Shown here: piece by piece, positions 1-5,071 of the stretch
Layout: every line of letters starts with the position of its first letter
Position numbering within the stretch: position 1 is the stretch's first letter
Assembly (NCBI GenBank): GCA_001781025.1
Contig: MFJZ01000004.1
Location: 12,560 to 17,630, forward strand
Length of the DNA stretch: 5,071 nucleotides
Direction of reading: 5' to 3'
Origin: Candidatus Gottesmanbacteria bacterium RIFCSPLOWO2_01_FULL_49_10
GTDB lineage: Bacteria; Patescibacteriota; Microgenomatia; UBA10105; UBA927
Program-made: the position numbers and the translations under genes
Notes under the pieces: generated by a model
What the model was told of the DNA's origin: nothing
What the model saw: only the letters and a program-made list of their open reading frames with translations
Database searches by the model: none

Positions 1-833
1 TGTGTGAGACTTCCGACGACCCGATCCATGTTGTGCGTCAGCAAAAATTCAATATTCAGGCCAAAAAACGCGAGGGTCGCTCCCCCGATCGCGCGCACGA
101 GTCCGTCATAGCCCATGATCTGCCAGATAAAAAGAAAAAATACCGGCCCGTAGATCATATTTTGGAGCTTTGTCATCATAGCCAGCATAAAGACAGCGCC
201 CGCCCAAAATGGCCATCGTCTAAGCGCGAGGAGAAACGCGATAAGAAAGATAAATACCCCGAGCGAGTCTACCTGTCCCCACCAGGCGCCGTCGATAAGG
301 GAGATGGGGGAGAGCAGGTAGAGGAGAGCAAGAACCGGACCGCTCGAGGAAATTCCAAATTCCAAATTCCAATGACCAAACAATTTCCAAATCCCAAATC
401 CTAATGTTCCAAACCGTTTCGAATTTTGAACATTGGGTATTGGTGCTTGTTTGGTTCTTGTTGCTTGGAATTTGGTGCTTATCCACAGGATAATTACTGC
501 TATACCAAAATCAGCAATAATTGCCGGGAGCTTGGCCACGGTGAGAAACCACGTATTGGTGTTAAGCCAGAATTGGTTGAAGGCATGCGGGTCGGCGAGA
601 GCGCTATAGAGCTTTACTATGAGTCCCAATAGGTAGGCGAAGGGAGTTGGGTAGTTATTATTGGTGGCTTTTATTCCTTCGACAACCCCTTTATCTATCG
701 TCGCCAGTCCCCACGATTTCCAAAACGATATATCTGCTTCAAAACCGGGGTTGGGGATGAGGGCAAAGCGGAGCAGGAGGGCTACAAACAGTCCAAACCA
801 AAACCACTGTCGTTTGATTGTCATGGAAACCAT
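1..833 (-). CDS. Gpi18-like (COG5542-type) membrane mannosyltransferase, 3' end beyond window, with in-frame palindromic repeat
   Basis: The frame is open from ATG at 833 to the left edge, giving 277 residues with no stop, so the C-terminus lies outside the window. Visible features in order are a first membrane segment (about 10-26), an acidic site after it (E32, D34 in GFEADISFWKSWG), a YPTPFAYLL stretch (61-69), a KLPAIIADFG stretch leading into a membrane segment (101-117), a repeat-encoded insert (about 119-161), a membrane segment ending in SPISLIDG, the motif WWGQVDSL (184-191), and TKLQ (221-224) followed by further hydrophobic helices. The order YP, K-P-D, WGQVDS and K-Q is what I recall of polyprenyl-phosphate-sugar dependent GT-C enzymes of the Gpi18-related COG5542 group. 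These transfer a sugar on the outer face of the membrane. Sugar and acceptor are unknown. The start lies 12 bases after the upstream gene's stop and has no clear Shine-Dalgarno, so translational coupling is likely. A second in-frame ATG at 824 is possible. The family call is moderate; a GT-C membrane protein is nearly certain. Confidence 0.85.
   Translation of the reverse strand, partial: MVSMTIKRQWFWFGLFVALLLRFALIPNPGFEADISFWKSWGLATIDKGVVEGIKATNNNYPTPFAYLLGLIVKLYSALADPHAFNQFWLNTNTWFLTVAKLPAIIADFGIAVIILWISTKFQATRTKQAPIPNVQNSKRFGTLGFGIWKLFGHWNLEFGISSSGPVLALLYLLSPISLIDGAWWGQVDSLGVFIFLIAFLLALRRWPFWAGAVFMLAMMTKLQNMIYGPVFFLFIWQIMGYDGLVRAIGGATLAFFGLNIEFLLTHNMDRVVGSLT
350..480. repeat. Imperfect palindromic AT-rich repeat element inside the leftmost gene
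   Basis: The left arm (about 355-413) and the reverse complement of the right arm (about 424-477) share the ordered blocks CCAAATTCCAA, ACCAAACAA, CCAA, CCCAA and TGTTC at matching spacing, with a 7-base length difference near 399-405. The left arm starts with three exact tandem copies of AAATTCC (350-370). GC is 45 of 120 bases (about 38%) over 361-480, against 36 of 60 (60%) in the host gene at 181-240, so the segment is compositionally foreign. Its translations (FGHWNLEFGI in the host frame, SLEFGIWNF in another minus frame) match a type of repeat-derived peptide I recall from CPR and other candidate-phylum genomes. No transposase is nearby and no target-site duplication is evident, so it resembles a non-autonomous palindromic element rather than an insertion sequence. 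Exact ends are uncertain by several bases. Confidence 0.85.
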
Positions 834-845
834 TTTGGTATTGCG

Positions 846-1529
846 TTATTTCCACGCGACGCTGTCGAGCATTTTGTCAAATACGTCATCAGGAAACAGC
901 TTTCCTCTCATCCAGATAACGAGTTCCGGGTGAGCGGGAACTTCAAAGAAGACGTTCTCAAATGGCGACACGCCGCTTCCGTCCAGGTACTTTGCACGAT
1001 AGCCCTTCATCCCGTGGCTATTAGTGAATTCTTTGATATCCCCGATCCCGCTCCAGTTATATTGTTTCCACCAGGCAGACACGTACTCTTTTTTCGGAAG
1101 TTTCGTGTATTTGGCGGATTCAGATGACTCTTTGAGGTTTTCAACCCGGAGAAATATATTTTCCTGGGGATTGGTGTTGCCCCAGAATACCGTGACGCCA
1201 TCGAAGGGATCGCCCGGAAATACGCCAATCGAGAGTGAGCTGGGATAGAGAAAGCTATACGGGAACTTCTTGCCGATTTGGGTGGCCCAGGTGACGTCAG
1301 TGGGGACAGGGATTTTTTCTGAAGGAGTAGATGTCGGTTGCCCCTTGTCAGAAGCAGGGGACGGTCCGAGGTAGGTGATACCGCCGGGCAAGACGATCGT
1401 GCCGGTCCGGGATTTGGCATGTCGGAATGCGCCATACGTTATAGAGATCAATATGAAGAATAGGACAACGGCGACGATAAGAGCGTTTTTGCCATTGGTC
1501 GGAATCTGGATTTCCTCTTCTTCTGACAT
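846..1529 (-). CDS. Membrane-anchored extracytoplasmic protein with LPGGITYLGP motif, function unknown
   Basis: The protein has 227 residues from the ATG at 1529. It has a short acidic N-terminus (MSEEEE), one membrane helix (about 15-35) followed by basic residues (R36, H37, K39, R41), the motif TIVLPGGITYLGPSPAS (44-60), a Pro/Ser/Thr-rich linker (to about 78), and a C-terminal domain rich in aromatic residues (80-227). The domain contains YSFLYPSSLSIGVF (91-104) and ends FDKMLDSVAWK. This layout recalls the common CPR proteins with a PsbP-like globular domain containing a YPxxL strand, outside the membrane. No catalytic residues are recognisable. I prefer ATG 1529 over the in-frame GTG at 1535 because AGGG (1540-1537) lies seven bases before it, a plausible Shine-Dalgarno. 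It sits between two glycosyltransferase genes, 68 bases after one and 12 before the next. An accessory or accessory-substrate role in the same surface pathway is an inference from position only. Confidence 0.85.
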   Translation of the reverse strand: MSEEEEIQIPTNGKNALIVAVVLFFILISITYGAFRHAKSRTGTIVLPGGITYLGPSPASDKGQPTSTPSEKIPVPTDVTWATQIGKKFPYSFLYPSSLSIGVFPGDPFDGVTVFWGNTNPQENIFLRVENLKESSESAKYTKLPKKEYVSAWWKQYNWSGIGDIKEFTNSHGMKGYRAKYLDGSGVSPFENVFFEVPAHPELVIWMRGKLFPDDVFDKMLDSVAWK

Positions 1530-1597
1530 GCACACACCCTAGCAAGTTTTTTGAAATTGGTCAAGCCATTTCGTACGGGGATGTTTTTCCAACTATT

Positions 1598-3436
1598 TCA
1601 GCGATCAAGCCGGATGCGAAGCTCAGTCATTGCGGGAGAGGGAGAAAATCGGTGTAGGCCGGCAGCAAGGGATAAGCGTTCGCCCGAGTGTACCGTGACC
1701 CCGTCAATTATCGCTGTCGCATCGGTCGGGACCGTGGTTACTCGGTATGTCTCGGGGATATGAATGTCGAAGGAATTCGTTCGTCCGGACGACGCAGGGC
1801 GATCATGGAGCGTATACTGGATGCAGTTGCCGCTCTGGCAGCGAAGGAGTACGCCCGCAACGTAGATTTTGTTGTACCCCGAGGGAACATAATGGGTGAG
1901 AAGAAATGTGAGATCCGGCTCGGGTGTCTGCCAAAAGACAAACCCTACACGGTCCATGACGAGGAACTTGGTTTGCCGCTGCGTGAGTGACTCGGCAAGT
2001 CCACGCTCAAGGGCGGGCCTTGAGGCTAGACCATTGATGAACTGCCCGTACGGGTGGCAGCAAATGTAGTAGCCGTCGGGACGGAAGACAAATGACCCCA
2101 CCATGTCGTAGATCGTCTCGTCGGGGCGGGTTGCGGCAAGAACATCACGAATCACGTGCAGCTGTTCGCTATTTGATGCACCGATAGAGACGCGTTCACG
2201 ATATTGGATGAGGAAAGAGACAAGGAGCACGATACAGGTGATGCCGTGCGTGGATACCAACGCGGCGAGACGAAAATTTTTTCGATCCGCTGCTCGCTCG
2301 TCTTGCATCGCCTCGATGTGTGGTGCTTTCTGAGGCAAGGTGTGGATAGGATCCTGCTGTTGAGCTCGGGAAGCGATCTTCAAAAATTTTGTCTCGCCGC
2401 GTTGCCACAACCAGCACGTGACACGTGAGATAACGAGGGCAGCCAGGATGCTCACAAATGGAGTAAGCGGCAGAAAGTACTGGATGTAGGGGGCAGGGAA
2501 AAGGAATAAAAAAAGTATGCTCCCGCCAATATAGAGCGAAAGGAATATGGCAATCTGCCTGTGGGTTTTAAAAAGCATGAGGAAGCCCAAAGCCGCACTT
2601 ATCCAGATGCCGATATTGACGAGCCAGGGAATGCTCGGTCCGCTGGAGGCGACATAAACCAGGGGAAACGGGGAGAGCGCAAGCCAAGGAGAAAAAGGGA
2701 TCTTGCCGCTATTGACCGCAACGCTGTCGTAAAGTATTGCGTTTATGGCCTGGAGAGTTATCGTGTTCCGCACAAGGTAGAGAAGAAAGAGTACGAAGGG
2801 GACACCAAGCCCCAGCACGATCCAGCCGAGACTGGGTCTTGGTCGGGACGAGACGAAGAGGAAGAAGACGGCTGGGACCGCAAAGAGGAGTTTGGGGAGG
2901 ATAAAAAGGCTTGTGCCGAGCATCATACCGACGAGGAGTGCACTCCCCTTTGTTCGGGTCCTGCCGTTAGTTTTCAGTGTGATGAGTAAAGCGTAGAGAA
3001 AAAAGAACACCATGAGCATATCAGGCCGTATATCGATCGTTTTGTCGAATACCATGGGGAATGCGAGAAATACCGCAACAGACAGAAGTGCTCCCTCATA
3101 ATCCGGTTTTGTGCCGATAGTAAGCTTTGCCACCAAGTACACAAGAATAGCAGTACCCAGGTACACAAAAAGCTCAAGGATACGCGCTATAATGAGGAGA
3201 CTATCGCTTGGTGGAAAAAGGAAGAGTGGCCCTAAAAACCATTGGAACGCCGGTGTAATGTAGAGGAAAAAATCTCTGTAGGGAATTTTTCCTATTGAGA
3301 TGAGATATGCCCAGTGGAGATAGGCAAACTCATCCGGATCAAAGGCACGGACGAAACTCGTATGTAGGTGACCCAACACGAGGAGGGTGATCGTGCCGAG
3401 AAGTATGACGTCAGAAGCGATTTTTCGTAACGACAT
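1598..3436 (-). CDS. GT39/ArnT-like membrane glycosyltransferase with C-terminal PEGA-like domain
   Basis: The protein has 612 residues from ATG 3436 and ends in TGA. The N-terminal part has the hallmarks of GT-C enzymes related to protein O-mannosyltransferase and ArnT. A membrane helix (8-24) is followed by the acidic motif DPDE (33-36) in the first outer loop, then ISIGKIPYRDFF (46-57) and a proline at 62. Further conserved-looking sites are DIRPD (135-139) and LPKLLF (180-185) at helix ends, and PAPYIQYFLP (314-323). About ten to twelve membrane segments reach to residue 411, interrupted by a charged loop (about 345-388). The rest is extracytoplasmic: a mixed domain (421-545) and a terminal beta-rich segment with TTVPTDATAIIDG (567-579) and LAAGLHRFSP (590-599), resembling a PEGA domain. 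Such enzymes use polyprenyl-phosphate sugars; the acceptor is unknown. An in-frame GTG at 3442 could also start the gene. ATG was preferred, though neither has a clear Shine-Dalgarno. It is the first gene of the leftward operon. Confidence 0.92.
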   Translation of the reverse strand: MSLRKIASDVILLGTITLLVLGHLHTSFVRAFDPDEFAYLHWAYLISIGKIPYRDFFLYITPAFQWFLGPLFLFPPSDSLLIIARILELFVYLGTAILVYLVAKLTIGTKPDYEGALLSVAVFLAFPMVFDKTIDIRPDMLMVFFFLYALLITLKTNGRTRTKGSALLVGMMLGTSLFILPKLLFAVPAVFFLFVSSRPRPSLGWIVLGLGVPFVLFLLYLVRNTITLQAINAILYDSVAVNSGKIPFSPWLALSPFPLVYVASSGPSIPWLVNIGIWISAALGFLMLFKTHRQIAIFLSLYIGGSILFLFLFPAPYIQYFLPLTPFVSILAALVISRVTCWLWQRGETKFLKIASRAQQQDPIHTLPQKAPHIEAMQDERAADRKNFRLAALVSTHGITCIVLLVSFLIQYRERVSIGASNSEQLHVIRDVLAATRPDETIYDMVGSFVFRPDGYYICCHPYGQFINGLASRPALERGLAESLTQRQTKFLVMDRVGFVFWQTPEPDLTFLLTHYVPSGYNKIYVAGVLLRCQSGNCIQYTLHDRPASSGRTNSFDIHIPETYRVTTVPTDATAIIDGVTVHSGERLSLAAGLHRFSPSPAMTELRIRLDR

Positions 3437-3464
3437 GGACACAAGAGGTATGGTAGCATATTAC
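3436..3464 (+). promoter_or_regulatory. Candidate sigma70-type promoter for the rightward gene
   Basis: TGGACA (3436-3441) matches the -35 consensus at five of six bases and is followed after 17 bases by TATTAC (3459-3464), four of six to the -10. Transcription would start near 3471, about 11 bases before ATG 3482. GAGAG (3473-3477) four bases ahead of that ATG could act as a weak Shine-Dalgarno. This supports 3482 rather than 3626 as the original start. It overlaps the opposing candidate promoter almost completely. Confidence 0.32.
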
Positions 3465-3486
3465 GGGAAAAAGAGAGATGTATGAA
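3458..3486 (-). promoter_or_regulatory. Candidate sigma70-type promoter for the leftward operon
   Basis: Read on the minus strand, TTCATA (3486-3481) matches the -35 consensus at four of six bases. After a 17-base spacer, TAATAT (3463-3458) matches the -10 at four of six. The predicted start of transcription falls about 15 bases before ATG 3436. It overlaps the start of the divergent gene. The match is weak and rests on spacing plus position. Confidence 0.3.
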
Positions 3487-3625
3487 GGCGATTGGCTTGA
3501 TTATTCTGGTCACCGTGATCCTGGGTATTTCTCAGACCCTCGTGTAGTTTTTTAATACGCCGAAGGGATTTTTTTATCCCCTCGTCCATAACTACGCGGA
3601 AGATTACTACTACTATCTCCACATC
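3482..3625 (+). pseudogene. In-frame N-terminal part of the rightward glycosyltransferase gene, interrupted by TAG
   Basis: In the same frame as the following gene, ATG 3482 opens a hydrophobic segment (MKAIGLIILVTVILGISQTL), suitable as a first membrane helix or signal anchor, up to codon 21. Codon 22 is TAG (3545-3547). The frame then stays open to ATG 3626, encoding NTPKGFFYPLVHNYAEDYYYYL. In GT-C proteins the acidic residues just after the first helix are essential, and AEDYYYYLHIMRQG is what I recall at that place in the CPR family. No ATG, GTG or TTG occurs between the TAG and 3626. The stretch therefore reads as the true N-terminus of the gene, damaged by one stop codon. A change of TAG to a sense codon would restore a protein of 523 residues. 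Sequencing error and readthrough are alternatives. Confidence 0.7.
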
Positions 3626-5053
3626 ATGCGGCAGGGGTGGGAAGGAAACATCTTGGCAACCAGCCGGTTGACTTTTGAGGTATACTCTTCCCAGTTCGTC
3701 GTGCCATTTTTTCTGATTCTCGGGACTATTGCCAGAGTCATGCGTCTTTCGCTCCCGGTCATGTATACGCTCGCGCGAATGCTCGGTGGGGCGACACTTT
3801 TGGGATTTGTTACGCTCCTTATTTTTCGTGTATATCCGGATTCAAGAGTAAAACGGATTGTCGCGCTTCTTTTTGTCGCGTTCGGGACGTATTTTTGGGG
3901 ATGGGGAAGTGCGGGGCCCGCGGTTGCACCGCTTGTCCATACATGGACTGAGCTTGATCCCATTTTCCGATGGAGTTACATCCCGCACCACCTGTGGTCA
4001 AAAGTATTTTTTATCCCGATACTTCTCCTCCTTATCCGTCCATCGCTATCACGGTCGCGTTTGGTCAGCCTTGTCTGTCTGACCATTGCGATGGGGTTTA
4101 CGAGTCCGGTCGTCCTTTCGATTGTCGTCCCGTTTCTCTTCCTTTGGATGATCCTTGAATGTGTTGCCGCCCGCGGTACGCTACAATCTACAAACGCGTT
4201 CCTCGTGTCGTCGGCTATCGTCCTCGTCACTGCTCTTTTTGTTGCCATCTATCACCGCGGTATCCAGGGGAGTGTGTTTCCGTGGACGAGTTACACCCCA
4301 TGGGAAAATTCCATGCGCTACCCGATTACCCTTGCTGCATACGGCGAAAGCCTAGGGCCAACCGTCATCTTTTTCATTGTTGCCATTGTATGGCTCCTGG
4401 CCCGTCCGGTCGGCCGGATGCTTTTGGCCTGGGCGGTGATTCCGGTCTTCATGATTTTTGTGTTATCCCCGATCGTTCCATTGTCAAACACTCGATACCT
4501 AGGTGGCTATTCCTTTATTCCGATCGGGATCGGCGCGGTGCAAGGGATTTGGCTCATTGCAAAGCTTGGTGACCGGTTCGTCCGGACCCACGTGCTTCGG
4601 ATTTTTTTGGTCGTCCTCGTCTTGGGCTACTCGGCGATCGGCATTGCGGCGAGCTTGAAAGAACATCTTGGCTATGTTGCCCAGAATCGCTACAATACGC
4701 TCATCTGGGTGCCTAGTGATGTTATCGATATGATTGGATTTATTGCGCGGCAAAAAGATTCCGACTGCGTGGTCGCAGCTTCTTATACTATCGGGACCAT
4801 GGTTCCCGCGTTTACCTCGTGCAGGGTGGTAGCAGGGCACGCGCTCATGACGCAGAATCAGCCGGATAAAGTAAAAGCTCTTGACCACTTTTTCCTTTTT
4901 GGGGACAGTGTGTTTGCACAAGACTTCCTTGCCCGATATCGCGTGACGTATATCCTTGTACCAAAGAGCCAAGCGCCTCCTCCGGCGCTTGTAACTCAAC
5001 TGCACCTTCGCCTCCAAAAGGAAAACTCGTCGATAGTACTGTATCGTTTGTAA
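3626..5053 (+). CDS. GT-C family membrane glycosyltransferase, probably lacking its true N-terminus because of an upstream in-frame stop
   Basis: The intact open frame encodes 475 residues ending in TAA. It starts MRQGWEGNILATSRLTFEVY, followed by about ten hydrophobic helices (about 23-365), among them FFLILGTIARVM, ARMLGGATLLGFVTLLIF and IVALLFVAFGTYFWGW. Loops carry charged and aromatic residues such as HTWTELDPIFRWSYIPHH (104-121). The C-terminal part (about 380-475) is soluble and contains ASYTIGTMVPAFTSCRVVAGHALMT, split by family convention into a G-P-A turn and a conserved GHA, then KVKALDHFF and YRVTYILVPK. I recall this tail from a CPR family of GT39-like polytopic proteins, where the sequence is usually close to GNLIPAF, GH and K...FF. 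ATG 3626 has no Shine-Dalgarno and would cut out the first helix and the acidic AED motif. The start used by the ancestor was probably 3482. It is divergent from the leftward operon. If only this shorter form is made, it is probably inactive. Confidence 0.85.
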   Translation: MRQGWEGNILATSRLTFEVYSSQFVVPFFLILGTIARVMRLSLPVMYTLARMLGGATLLGFVTLLIFRVYPDSRVKRIVALLFVAFGTYFWGWGSAGPAVAPLVHTWTELDPIFRWSYIPHHLWSKVFFIPILLLLIRPSLSRSRLVSLVCLTIAMGFTSPVVLSIVVPFLFLWMILECVAARGTLQSTNAFLVSSAIVLVTALFVAIYHRGIQGSVFPWTSYTPWENSMRYPITLAAYGESLGPTVIFFIVAIVWLLARPVGRMLLAWAVIPVFMIFVLSPIVPLSNTRYLGGYSFIPIGIGAVQGIWLIAKLGDRFVRTHVLRIFLVVLVLGYSAIGIAASLKEHLGYVAQNRYNTLIWVPSDVIDMIGFIARQKDSDCVVAASYTIGTMVPAFTSCRVVAGHALMTQNQPDKVKALDHFFLFGDSVFAQDFLARYRVTYILVPKSQAPPPALVTQLHLRLQKENSSIVLYRL

Positions 5054-5071
5054 TCGAGATGTTGTATGCGT

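Noticed and set aside
33..404. Plus-strand frame of 123 codons at the left edge
   Set aside because: It is antisense to the glycosyltransferase frame, is highly charged with no recognisable domain, and ends in the repeat. The minus frame has membrane helices and family motifs.
1536..1564. TTGACC and TAGGGT with a 17-base spacer before the anchored-protein gene, minus strand
   Set aside because: The -35 is good but the -10 matches at only three of six and coincides with the likely Shine-Dalgarno. An internal promoter is not supported strongly enough.
1598..1600. TGA read as glycine, as in some CPR lineages
   Set aside because: The TGA follows a natural C-terminal end of the PEGA-like tail, and no gene here needs an internal TGA to be read through.
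2561..2989. Plus-strand frame of 142 codons rich in K, E, R and D
   Set aside because: Such charged frames arise opposite hydrophobic membrane-protein genes. It lies inside the well-supported GT39-like gene on the minus strand.
3562..3583. Hairpin GAAGGGAT, six T, ATCCCCTC just after the in-frame TAG, considered as a readthrough stimulator or terminator
   Set aside because: The stem is short with one mismatch, has a T-only loop and no T tract after it, and encodes ordinary family-like residues. Chance is the simpler explanation.
4499..5017. Minus-strand frame of 172 codons
   Set aside because: It is antisense to the rightward glycosyltransferase, whose C-terminal family motifs fall in this same stretch. 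No start signal or domain is seen in the minus frame.
5059..5071. ATG shortly after the rightward gene as a possible next gene start
   Set aside because: Only four codons are visible before the window ends and there is no clear Shine-Dalgarno, so nothing can be called.

Overview
The window most likely comes from a Patescibacteria (CPR) genome of medium GC content. Three things suggest this: a dense set of large GT-C type membrane glycosyltransferases, a single-pass membrane protein with a juxtamembrane LPGGITYLGP motif that I associate from memory with CPR proteins, and an AT-rich palindromic repeat whose translations (LEFGIWNF, FGHWNLEFGI) are familiar from hypothetical proteins of CPR and similar candidate phyla. 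This assignment rests on recall and is moderately confident. No rRNA, tRNA, CRISPR array or insertion sequence is visible.

Layout: three genes run leftward in a probable operon. They are a GT39/ArnT-like glycosyltransferase with a C-terminal PEGA-like domain (3436 to 1598), a membrane-anchored extracytoplasmic protein (1529 to 846), and a Gpi18-like (COG5542-type) mannosyltransferase that runs off the left edge (833 to 1). Gaps are 68 and 12 bases. From a 45-base divergent spacer, a fourth gene runs rightward to 5053. It encodes another GT-C family membrane protein. Every interval longer than 300 bases is occupied by a gene. The last 18 bases hold nothing assignable.

Two observations stand out. 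First, the leftmost gene carries a roughly 130-base imperfect palindrome (about 350-480) inside its open frame. It adds about 43 residues to a loop between two membrane segments, much as Rickettsia palindromic elements sit inside genes. Second, the reading frame of the rightward gene extends 48 codons upstream of its first usable downstream ATG, to an ATG at 3482. That stretch encodes a hydrophobic N-terminal segment and the acidic AEDYYYY motif expected of the family, but is cut by an in-frame TAG at 3545-3547. The gene is therefore freshly broken, misread in sequencing, or expressed by readthrough.

Together the genes look like a small module for transferring sugars from lipid-phosphate donors to acceptors on the outer face of the membrane. 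Donor, sugar and acceptor cannot be read from the sequence.
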